6,254 nucleotides of DNA from Candidatus Pelagibacter sp. TMED275 (GCA_002169255.1 NHLU01000012.1:16615-22868), one strand, 5' to 3'. Positions 1 through 6,233 are shown, numbered from the stretch's first letter. The notes: generated by a model from the letters alone, not told the origin. Made by a program: numbers and translations.

Positions 1-18
1 TTGGGCAAGCTAAAGTGA

Positions 19-2790
19 CTAATTAAGAATTCCCCAATTCTCTCCAGAATTTATATCTACTGTCAATGGTATAGAAAAAGCATGTAAATCACTTTTACTG
101 ACACTGGTCATCTCATTTCTTAAAATTTCACATACTTTTTTAATATCATCTTTTGGGATTTCAAATATTAATTCATCATGAATTTGTAATAACATTTTAG
201 ATTTTAGATTTTTTGAGTTTTCAAGTAATTTATGAATCTTTATCATTGCAAGTCTCATTATTTCAGAAGCTGAACCTTGAATAGGTGCGTTAATTGCAGC
301 TCTTTCTTGAAAATTCCTAACATTATAATTTTTATCATTTATGCCTGTAATATGAGTTCTTCTTCCAAAAATATTGTTTACATAACCACTTTTTCTACAA
401 AATTTAATTGTACTATCCATGTAATCTTTTATCTCAGGAAATCTTCTAAAATATGAATTAAGAAATTCTTGAGCTTCAACATTTGAAACTGTAATTTGTT
501 TAGCAAGACCATATTGTGAAATTCCGTAAATAATACCAAAATTTATAGCTTTAGCTTTTCTTCTTTTGTCACTATCTACTTTTTTAATATCAATGTTAAA
601 TACTTGGCTAGCAGTTAAAGTATGAATATCTTCATTATTCTTAAAAGCTTTTTTAAGTTCTTTAACATCTGCTAAATCTGCAAGTATCCTCATTTCTATT
701 TGATTATAATCTGCAGACACTAAAAGATTATTTTTTTCTGCTATAAATGACTTTCTAATATTATTACCATCTTCCGTTTTAATTGGTATATTTTGTAAAT
801 TTGGATCACTGGATGCCAATCTACCAGTCGAAGTTGCCGCAAGTAAAAAAGAAGTATGAACTCTTTTAGTTTTTTTATTTAAATAACCAGGTAAAGAGTC
901 AGAATAAGTATTCTTTAGCTTAGATAATTGCCTCCATTCCAGTATTAATTTTGGAAGTTCGTGACCTTTATAAGCCAAATCCTCCATAACACTTGCACCA
1001 GTTGCAAAGCTTCCTTTTTTAGTTTTTTTGAGTGCAGATATTTTTAATTCATTATATAAAACTTCACCTAATTGTTTTGTTGAGCCAATATTAAATTCTT
1101 TTTTTGATATTTTATAAATCTGTTTTTCTAATAATTTAATTTTTTTTTGAAATTTTTTTGATAAATCCTCTAAAACCTTACTATTTACTTTCACTCCGTT
1201 AATCTCCATTACAGCTAAAATCTTTATTAAAGGTTTTTCAAACATTTCATAAATATCTTTAAGATTTTCATTTTTTAAATTTTTTTCAAAAATTTTGAAA
1301 AGGCGGTAAGTTACATCTGCATCCTCAGCTGCGTAATCTTTAGCTTTTGAAATTTCTACCTCATTAAACATAATCTGTTTTTTACCTGTTCCAACAATAT
1401 CTTTATAAGATATGGTTTTATGATTGAGGTGAATCTCTGAAAGAGTATCCATATTATGTCTATTTTTTCCAGCATCCAAAGTATATGACATAAGCATAGT
1501 ATCCTCCATGGATGTCATGAAAATTCCATGATGATATAGTACTATAAAATCAAATTTAATATTTTGACCAATTTTTTTTATACTGGGATCTTCAAATAAA
1601 TTTTTTACCTTTTTAATAACTTTTTCCTTATCTAGACTAACATTTTTTTCATGGCCAATTGGGATATAGCAAGCTTCTCCTGCTTCAAAACATAGTGAAA
1701 TACCTAATAGATTAGCAGTCTGAGGGTCTAAAGATGAGGTCTCAGTATCTATAGCAATTTCCCCTCTTTCTTCAGCTTTTTTAATCCAAAAATCTATCTC
1801 ATCCAAGGATTTAATTAATTTATAATTTTTAAAATATTCTTTATCAAATTTCGACGATGATCTTTCTTTAACATTGCTTTTATTTTCTGTTTCTCCATAA
1901 AATGAAATAACCTGACTTAGAAGTCTATTGAATTCCATTTCTCTTAAAAAATTATATAATTTTTCCTTATTTATGTTTTTTAGCTCAAATTCGTTAATAT
2001 TATTTTTAGTTGGTACATCTTTTTTTAACGTAACTAATTTTTTACTAATTATTGCTTTATCTTTATTGTCTAGAATAGTTTCTCTTCTTTTGTTCTGTTT
2101 AATTTCTTCTGCTTTGAGTAACAATTTTTCTAGAGATCCATATTTATTTATTAACTCTGCAGCAGTTTTTACCCCAATACCTGGAACACCAGGAACATTA
2201 TCACTACTATCACCAGCTAATGCTTGAACATCAATAACCTTTTCTGCTCTTACACCAAATTTATTTTCAATATCATCTTCTGAAATGAATTTATTTTTCA
2301 TAGGATCATAAATACGAACATTTTTTTTAAATAATTGCATCAAATCTTTATCAGATGAAACAATTGTAACCTTTGCTCCTTGTTGTAAAATTTGTTCGGA
2401 ATATGTTGCTATTAAATCATCTGCTTCATAATTAAGCATTTCAATCGAAGGGAGATTAAATGCTTTCACTGACTTTCTTATTAAATCAAATTGAGGTATT
2501 AAATCTTCAGGTGCATCACTTCTATTTGCTTTGTAATCTCTATATATATCATTTCGAAAATTTTTTCGAGCCGAGTCAAATATGACAGCAAAATGAGTTG
2601 GTTTTTGCAAATTGTCTTTGGATTTTGAATCTTCTAAAAGTTTATAAAGCATATTACAAAAGCCATTCACTGCACCAGTAGGCATTCCATCACTTTTTCG
2701 AGTTAATGGAGGTAAAGCATAATAAGCTCTAAATATATATCCAGATCCATCAATCAGATAGAAATGATCACTTTTTTTTATTTTATTCAT
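19..2790 (-). CDS. polA: DNA polymerase I (5' nuclease, proofreading and polymerase domains)
   Basis: This gene encodes a 923-aa family A DNA polymerase, close in length to E. coli Pol I (928 aa), which removes RNA primers, fills gaps and supports excision repair. The N-terminal 5' nuclease domain (about 1-295) shows DGSGYIFRAYYA at 14-25, the acidic YEADD (121-125) and SSDKD (145-149) clusters, and a helix-hairpin-helix stretch GDSSDNVPGVPGIG at 193-206. The 3'-5' exonuclease domain (about 325-510) keeps every catalytic position: D348/E350 (DTE), D414 (NIKFD) and Y486-x3-D490, so proofreading should be active. The polymerase domain has TSTGRLASSDPNLQNIP (653-669), motif A DYNQIEMR (D694, E699), motif B with R743, K747, F751 and Y755, and motif C QIHDE (D872, E873). 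Phe at 751 corresponds to the Klenow F762 position that discriminates against dideoxynucleotides. An in-frame TAA lies three codons before the ATG, so this is the first possible start. The gene is divergent from the ABC ATPase gene, and no frameshift or missing motif was seen. Confidence 0.98.
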   Translation of the reverse strand: MNKIKKSDHFYLIDGSGYIFRAYYALPPLTRKSDGMPTGAVNGFCNMLYKLLEDSKSKDNLQKPTHFAVIFDSARKNFRNDIYRDYKANRSDAPEDLIPQFDLIRKSVKAFNLPSIEMLNYEADDLIATYSEQILQQGAKVTIVSSDKDLMQLFKKNVRIYDPMKNKFISEDDIENKFGVRAEKVIDVQALAGDSSDNVPGVPGIGVKTAAELINKYGSLEKLLLKAEEIKQNKRRETILDNKDKAIISKKLVTLKKDVPTKNNINEFELKNINKEKLYNFLREMEFNRLLSQVISFYGETENKSNVKERSSSKFDKEYFKNYKLIKSLDEIDFWIKKAEERGEIAIDTETSSLDPQTANLLGISLCFEAGEACYIPIGHEKNVSLDKEKVIKKVKNLFEDPSIKKIGQNIKFDFIVLYHHGIFMTSMEDTMLMSYTLDAGKNRHNMDTLSEIHLNHKTISYKDIVGTGKKQIMFNEVEISKAKDYAAEDADVTYRLFKIFEKNLKNENLKDIYEMFEKPLIKILAVMEINGVKVNSKVLEDLSKKFQKKIKLLEKQIYKISKKEFNIGSTKQLGEVLYNELKISALKKTKKGSFATGASVMEDLAYKGHELPKLILEWRQLSKLKNTYSDSLPGYLNKKTKRVHTSFLLAATSTGRLASSDPNLQNIPIKTEDGNNIRKSFIAEKNNLLVSADYNQIEMRILADLADVKELKKAFKNNEDIHTLTASQVFNIDIKKVDSDKRRKAKAINFGIIYGISQYGLAKQITVSNVEAQEFLNSYFRRFPEIKDYMDSTIKFCRKSGYVNNIFGRRTHITGINDKNYNVRNFQERAAINAPIQGSASEIMRLAMIKIHKLLENSKNLKSKMLLQIHDELIFEIPKDDIKKVCEILRNEMTSVSKSDLHAFSIPLTVDINSGENWGILN

Positions 2791-2840
2791 ATTATTATGT
2801 TACCTTAAATTTATTGAATGTTATAAAGGTATAGCTTCTT
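2791..2840. promoter_or_regulatory. 50-bp divergent promoter/RBS region between polA and the ABC gene
   Basis: Both flanking genes must start transcription within or beside these 50 bases. For the plus-strand gene, TTACCT (2800-2805), a 16-bp spacer and TATAAA (2822-2827) form a weak sigma-70-like promoter. For polA, TATAAC on the minus strand (2820-2825) has TTGTTC 17 bp upstream (2843-2848), inside the first codons of the ABC gene. AAGGT occurs on each strand 10-11 bases before the respective ATG (2826-2830 plus; 2802-2806 minus) and may act as a modest Shine-Dalgarno sequence for both genes. The two copies form the inverted repeat TACCTT/AAGGTA with a 19-base spacer. The promoter boxes are matched by eye and only partly fit consensus. 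Confidence 0.35.
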
Positions 2841-3770
2841 ATGAACAAAAAAAATATTCTCTCTGTAAAAAATTTAAATAAAACTTACGAAAAAAAAGGA
2901 TCTGCTCCAAATGTTGCTATAGAAAATTTAAACTTAAACGTGCAACAAGGTGAAATTTTCGGTCTATTAGGACCAAATGGTGCAGGAAAAACAACTTTTA
3001 TAAATATACTCGCTGGCTCAGTTATTAAATCTTCAGGGAAAGTAGAAGTATGGGGCTTTGATTTAGATAAAAACCCTAGACAAGTAAGAGCCTCGATTGG
3101 AATAGTGGCACAAGAAATAAATATAGACCCTTTTTTTACTCCCGAAAATCTTTTAGACCTTCAGGCAGGCCTATATGGAATAAAAAAAAAAGATCGAATA
3201 ACATCTAAAATTTTGAATTTAGTCTCTCTTCAAAAACAAGCTAAAAGCTATTCCAGAAGTTTATCTGGAGGTATGAAAAGACGTTTAATGGTAGCTAAGT
3301 CACTAGTTCATCAGCCCCCTATAATAATATTAGATGAACCAACAGCTGGCGTTGATGTTGAACTAAGAAAAAATCTATGGGAAAATGTAAAAACTTTGAA
3401 TCAAGATGGGGCTACTGTAATTCTTACTACACATTATTTAGAGGAGGCTGAAAAAATGTGTGACAGAATAGGGATATTAAATAAAGGTAATTTAGTAGCT
3501 CTTGATACCACAAAAAAGCTTTTAGAAAAAATTAAGATAAAAAAAGTTTTTCTCAAACTCAGTAATAAAATTAATATTAATTTAAAAAAATTCAAAACTT
3601 TAAAAATTTTATCTTCAATAAATGATGAGATAAGTTTAAGCTATGATAAAAATGAGCTTGAAATAAATCAGATTATAAAACTTATTGAAGAAAATGGTGC
3701 TAGAATTCTAGATTTATCAACAGATGATGGCGATTTAGAAGATGTTTTTTTAAGCCTTACAAAAAGCTAG
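2841..3770 (+). CDS. ABC transporter ATP-binding protein, ABC-2/drug-export (CcmA/YadG-like) type
   Basis: This 309-aa protein is a cytoplasmic nucleotide-binding subunit that would power an ABC exporter. It shows the complete ATPase set: Walker A GPNGAGKT (44-51), Q-loop Q91, signature LSGGM (141-145), Walker B IIILDE (161-166, catalytic E166), D-loop AGVD (169-172) and H-loop H198 in TTHYLEEAE. The 'LDEPTAGVD' and 'TTHYLEEAE' wording is typical of the ABC-2/daunorubicin-type ATPases (CcmA COG1131, YadG). The C-terminal 85 or so residues, ending in EDVFLSLTKS, resemble the accessory domain of DrrA-like ATPases; the substrate cannot be read from sequence. ABC-2 ATPases usually sit beside an integral-membrane permease, but none is present here and the next gene is bioY. 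An in-frame TAG three codons upstream fixes this as the first ATG. A run of ten A residues (3182-3191) lies within codons for I-K-K-K. Confidence 0.93.
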   Translation: MNKKNILSVKNLNKTYEKKGSAPNVAIENLNLNVQQGEIFGLLGPNGAGKTTFINILAGSVIKSSGKVEVWGFDLDKNPRQVRASIGIVAQEINIDPFFTPENLLDLQAGLYGIKKKDRITSKILNLVSLQKQAKSYSRSLSGGMKRRLMVAKSLVHQPPIIILDEPTAGVDVELRKNLWENVKTLNQDGATVILTTHYLEEAEKMCDRIGILNKGNLVALDTTKKLLEKIKIKKVFLKLSNKININLKKFKTLKILSSINDEISLSYDKNELEINQIIKLIEENGARILDLSTDDGDLEDVFLSLTKS

Positions 3771-3802
3771 AAAATTATCATCAATAATAGTAGTCTAGTA
3801 TT

Positions 3803-4351
3803 ATGGAAAAAATTTTAAAAAAAAATCCTACAAAAATATTAAAAAGCCTTTTTTTAGTTATTTTTGGCTCATTAATTTTAACATTATCAGCAAAAATTCA
3901 AACACCTTATGCTCCTGTCCCATCAACAATGCAAACTTTTGCGGTTTTGCTTTTGGGAATGTCTCTAGGATATAAACTAGCATCAATTACTGTAATTGTA
4001 TATTTGATTGAAGGAATGCTTGGTATGCCTGTTTTTGCAAAAGGTGGTGGAATTATATATTTAACAGGACCGACAAGTGGATATTTAATTGGTTTTATTT
4101 TTGCAAGTTTCGCAGCTGGATTTTTAAAAAAAGATAATAATTATTTTTATGTTTTCTTTTATTTGCTTTTTTCTGTCAGCATAATTTATTTTATAGGACT
4201 GCTTTGGCTTTGGAATTTTATAGGAATAGAAAAAAGTTTTGTTGATATATTTAATATTGGTGTAAAACCTTTTTTATTGATAGAATTTTATAAATTATTG
4301 ATGTTAACAATTTTGTCTTCCCAAATATTCAAATTGAGAAAATTTATTTAG
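3803..4351 (+). CDS. bioY: BioY-family biotin transporter substrate-binding (S) protein
   Basis: This 182-aa hydrophobic protein has about six predicted membrane segments, the usual size for BioY, the membrane S-component that binds and imports biotin. Family motifs are clear: TPYAPVPSTMQTFAVLLLG (34-52), YLIEGMLGMPVFAKGGG (67-83) and LTGPTSGYLIGFIFASF (87-103). The C-terminal segment reads GVKPFLLIEFYKLL (153-166), where the family normally has a PFLPGD...K pattern. The conserved acid is therefore Glu161 instead of Asp and the Pro-Gly before it is lost, while the Lys (K164) remains. It lies 32 bp after the ABC ATPase gene with no terminator between, so the two are probably co-transcribed. 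No strong Shine-Dalgarno is visible. An in-frame TAG four codons upstream makes this the first ATG. BioY can work with BioM/BioN or alone in some bacteria; neither partner is in this window. The last 8 bases overlap the convergent regA gene. Confidence 0.92.
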   Translation: MEKILKKNPTKILKSLFLVIFGSLILTLSAKIQTPYAPVPSTMQTFAVLLLGMSLGYKLASITVIVYLIEGMLGMPVFAKGGGIIYLTGPTSGYLIGFIFASFAAGFLKKDNNYFYVFFYLLFSVSIIYFIGLLWLWNFIGIEKSFVDIFNIGVKPFLLIEFYKLLMLTILSSQIFKLRKFI

Positions 4352-4907
4352 GAGATCTTTTGGATAGAATTCTTTGTAATGTTCGTCTATGCATTTTCAG
4401 CCTTCTTGCAGTTTCAGATACGTTTCTATTGCATAACTCAAAGACTCTGTGAATATGTTCCCATTTAACTCTATCCGCTGACATTGGATTTTCTGGTGGA
4501 GGTGCTTTAGCTTCAGGATCAGCTAACAATGCTTTTTCTACATCGTCAGCATCAGCTGGCTTTGCTAAATAATCAATTGCACCCTCTTTAATTGCTGCAA
4601 CTGCTGTGGGAATATTACCGTATCCAGTTAACATTATAATCCTACTTTTTGAATTTGAGTTTTGAAGTTCTTTAACAACCTCAAGCCCATTCCCGTCGTT
4701 AAGTCTTAAATCAACTACAGCAAAAGCAGGTTTTCTTACTTTGACTGATTCTATTCCTTTTTTTACACCTTCAGCTTGTGTCACTTCAAAACCTTTTTTT
4801 TCCATAGCTCTCGCTAACCTCTCTCTAAATGGATTATCATCATCCACAATAAGTAAGCTTTTATCAGTAAAATCAGCGATTTTGTTTATAACTGCGGTTT
4901 CAACCAT
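4344..4907 (-). CDS. regA: RegA/PrrA/ActR-type redox response regulator
   Basis: This 187-aa two-component response regulator belongs to the global redox-sensing RegB/RegA (PrrBA, ActSR) family of alphaproteobacteria. In family members it controls respiration, carbon and nitrogen assimilation and related energy genes. The receiver domain (about 16-127) has the acidic pocket D22-D24, phospho-acceptor D66 (VVDLRLNDG), T94 (MLTGYG) and K116 (AKPA). A proline-rich hinge PPPENP (136-141) leads to a Fis-type helix-turn-helix (about 148-183), where NVSETARRLKMHRRTLQRIL carries the near-invariant family signature. Length and architecture match family norms. The gene is visibly more GC- and Ala-rich than its neighbours, consistent with strong protein conservation. 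No sensor kinase regB or senC/prrC gene is adjacent here, unlike the classical Rhodobacter cluster. No ATG, GTG or TTG start exists between this ATG and the next upstream in-frame stop. Confidence 0.96.
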   Translation of the reverse strand: MVETAVINKIADFTDKSLLIVDDDNPFRERLARAMEKKGFEVTQAEGVKKGIESVKVRKPAFAVVDLRLNDGNGLEVVKELQNSNSKSRIIMLTGYGNIPTAVAAIKEGAIDYLAKPADADDVEKALLADPEAKAPPPENPMSADRVKWEHIHRVFELCNRNVSETARRLKMHRRTLQRILSKRSPK

Positions 4908-4913
4908 GAACCC

Positions 4914-4941
4914 TATATAGGCAGAGTTTCTTAAATTACAA
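4914..4941 (-). promoter_or_regulatory. candidate regA promoter, possibly giving a leaderless mRNA
   Basis: On the minus strand, TTGTAA (4936-4941) and TATATA (4914-4919) are separated by 16 bp, giving a good sigma-70-like pair. The TATATA box ends only 6 bases before the regA ATG, so a normal start distance would begin the transcript at or next to the A of the ATG. AGGG also lies just 3 bases before the ATG, too close for an ideal Shine-Dalgarno. The opposite strand of the -35 region reads TACAAT (4937-4942), a possible -10 box for the divergent decarboxylase gene with a poor -35. These boxes were matched by eye. Confidence 0.35.
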
Positions 4942-4975
4942 TCCTTAATATTTTACTTTACATTGTCGCACTAAA

Positions 4976-4987
4976 AGCATAAATGCT
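4976..4987. repeat. short perfect inverted repeat AGCAT-aa-ATGCT
   Basis: Two 5-bp arms flank a 2-base centre in the spacer between regA and the decarboxylase gene. The loop is too short for an RNA hairpin, so if functional it would be a DNA operator-like dyad. Its left arm also contains GCATAA (4977-4982), which is perfectly complementary to TTATGC (5014-5019) in the downstream hairpin. A repeat this short can arise by chance. Confidence 0.3.
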
Positions 4988-5051
4988 GTTCTTATACAAA
5001 AATTGCGTAATAGTTATGCAGTTTTTTTTTATTAAATTTTTTTTGAGGTAA
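4983..5051 (+). CDS. possible 22-codon leader peptide upstream of the decarboxylase
   Basis: An ORF starts at ATG 4983, runs through the hairpin and both T-tracts and stops at TAA 5049-5051, three bases before the decarboxylase ATG. The predicted peptide is hydrophobic and Phe-rich: it begins MLFLYKNC and ends FFLR before the stop. Ornithine decarboxylase genes in enterobacteria can be controlled by an upstream arrest peptide (SpeFL), so the position is suggestive, but no homology is claimed. The start has no convincing ribosome binding site. The Phe codons simply reflect T-tracts, and the terminal LR-stop is dictated by the TTGAGGTAA that also forms the downstream ribosome binding site. It may well be a chance ORF. 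Confidence 0.2.
   Translation: MLFLYKNCVIVMQFFFIKFFLR
4998..5030 (+). terminator. intrinsic-terminator-like hairpin in the decarboxylase leader
   Basis: Bases 4998-5010 can pair with 5014-5026 as a 13-bp stem around the 3-base loop TAG. The stem has a TGC/GCA core, two G-U wobbles (5003/5021 and 5007/5017) and an A5/T5 base. Nine T residues (5022-5030) follow, partly shared with the stem. This is the standard rho-independent terminator layout, though weak in GC content. The upstream gene regA runs the other way, so nothing on the plus strand obviously needs terminating. Inference: it may attenuate transcription of the decarboxylase gene or end a small RNA. A second T-run (5037-5044) precedes the ribosome binding site. 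Confidence 0.45.
5045..5048 (+). promoter_or_regulatory. ribosome binding site of the decarboxylase gene
   Basis: GAGG followed by TAATAA gives a 6-base spacing to the ATG at 5055. It is the clearest Shine-Dalgarno sequence in the window and supports that start. An in-frame TAA sits directly before the ATG, so no longer form is possible. Confidence 0.7.
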
Positions 5052-5054
5052 TAA

Positions 5055-6233
5055 ATGCAAAAATTTAAATCAGTTGATAATCTTGTTAATCAACTGAAAC
5101 CGACAGAACCTGTATATTGTATCAGAAAAAAATCTATACAATTAGCATCAAAATTTTTTCAAAACAAATTCCCAGGGAAAGTTTTATATGCAGTCAAAAC
5201 TAACCCTCATCCAATTGTTTTAAAAACATTGGTTGATAGTGGAATTAATAACTTTGATATAGCTTCAATTAAAGAAATTGAGGCAATTAAAAAAATTAAT
5301 CCGAGAGCTAAATGCTCATTTATGCATACGGTAAAAAGTCGAGAAAGTATAAATGAAGCATACTTTAAACATGGAATTAAAGCTTTTTCATTGGATACTA
5401 AAGATGAATTAATAAAAATATTAGAAAGCACGGATCAGGCAAAAGATTTAGAATTACATGTGAGAGTAGCCGTTTCTAATGAACATGCTGAAATAGATTT
5501 ATCAAAAAAGTTTGGAGCTTTAACGTCTGAAGCTATTGGATTATTAAGATTAACAAAACAATATGTAAAAAAAATTGGCTTGAGCTTTCATGTTGGGTCA
5601 CAATGTATGCATCCAATTTCTTATACAAAAGGTATTTCTGAATTAAAATATATAATAAAAAAAACTAAAATTATCCCAGATGTAATTAATATTGGAGGTG
5701 GTTTCCCAACTATATATCCTGACTTAATTCCTCAATCTCTCGAGATGTATTTTAGAGAAATAAGAAATAGTTTAGCTGAATTAAATTTAGAAAAACTTCC
5801 AGAGATAATATGTGAACCAGGAAGATCTTTAGTTGCTGAAAGTGGATCAACAATTGTGAGGGTCAATTTAAGAAAGAAACAAAAACTTTATATAAATGAT
5901 GGAACATATGGAACACTCTTTGATGCAGGAGTGCCTAATATTGTTTATCCTTCTAGATTAATTTCAAGTGGTAGAATTGCATCCAAAAAATTAACATCAT
6001 TTGATTTTTTTGGACCTACATGTGATAGCATGGACTACATGAAAGGACCTTTCATACTTCCAAATAATATTAAAGAAAACGATTATATTGAACTTGGACA
6101 GCTAGGTGCATATGGATTGACTTTTAGAACCAAGTTTAATGGCTTTTATTCAGAAAATATATTTGAAGTAGAAGATGATCCTATAATGACAATGTATAAC
6201 AAAGAAGCATTGAAAGAGTTTCTTGTTGCTTAA
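5055..6233 (+). CDS. ornithine (or ornithine/lysine) decarboxylase, PLP fold type III
   Basis: This 392-aa cytoplasmic PLP enzyme of the alanine-racemase-fold (Orn/DAP/Arg decarboxylase group 2) family would decarboxylate ornithine to putrescine, the first step of polyamine synthesis. Some bacterial members also accept lysine, giving cadaverine. Visible landmarks are the PLP lysine K48 in YAVKTNPHP (45-53), the HVGSQ strand (179-183), the phosphate-binding GGG (214-216), EPGRSLV (254-260), the catalytic CDSMD in GPTCDSMDY (320-328, Cys323/Asp324) and GAYG (351-354). The GPTCD wording and short length fit the ornithine/lysine decarboxylases of alphaproteobacteria rather than diaminopimelate decarboxylase (LysA), which usually has a GPxCES-type motif. 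Carboxynorspermidine decarboxylase is less likely but not formally excluded. The active site is formed between two subunits of a dimer in this family. The gene has a strong ribosome binding site and a leader with an attenuator-like hairpin. Its stop codon overlaps the next start by one base, indicating an operon. Confidence 0.9.
   Translation: MQKFKSVDNLVNQLKPTEPVYCIRKKSIQLASKFFQNKFPGKVLYAVKTNPHPIVLKTLVDSGINNFDIASIKEIEAIKKINPRAKCSFMHTVKSRESINEAYFKHGIKAFSLDTKDELIKILESTDQAKDLELHVRVAVSNEHAEIDLSKKFGALTSEAIGLLRLTKQYVKKIGLSFHVGSQCMHPISYTKGISELKYIIKKTKIIPDVINIGGGFPTIYPDLIPQSLEMYFREIRNSLAELNLEKLPEIICEPGRSLVAESGSTIVRVNLRKKQKLYINDGTYGTLFDAGVPNIVYPSRLISSGRIASKKLTSFDFFGPTCDSMDYMKGPFILPNNIKENDYIELGQLGAYGLTFRTKFNGFYSENIFEVEDDPIMTMYNKEALKEFLVA

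Noticed and set aside
1..18. Possible C-terminal end of a plus-strand gene (frame ending in TGA at 16-18, reading LGKLK)
   Set aside because: Five codons are too few to support a gene, and all three plus frames reach a stop within 26 bases.
1140..1160. Clustered T-runs within polA as a terminator or regulatory element
   Set aside because: They are Lys/Phe codons of the minus-strand polA frame and no hairpin accompanies them.
1928..2227. 99-codon ORF on the plus strand
   Set aside because: It lies entirely antisense to the conserved 5' nuclease domain region of polA. Its hydrophobic Leu/Ser/Phe-rich translation is what antisense reading of Lys/Asp/Glu-rich coding gives.
2841..3770. ABC ATPase as an ECF-type biotin transporter ATPase (BioM/EcfA)
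   Set aside because: The LDEPTAGVD/TTHYLEEAE wording and the long C-terminal accessory region fit ABC-2/DrrA-like ATPases. Adjacency to bioY alone is not enough.
4325..4350. Weak AAATT/AATTT hairpin at the bioY-regA junction as a terminator
   Set aside because: The stem is only 5 bp, all A/T, with no proper T-tract. Such pairs are expected by chance in this sequence.
5207..5431. 74-codon ORF on the minus strand
   Set aside because: It is antisense within the decarboxylase gene over conserved PLP-domain sequence and has no independent support.
5055..6233. Decarboxylase as diaminopimelate decarboxylase (lysA)
   Set aside because: The GPTCDSMD motif and the short length fit ornithine/lysine decarboxylases, while LysA usually shows a GPxCES-type motif at this site.
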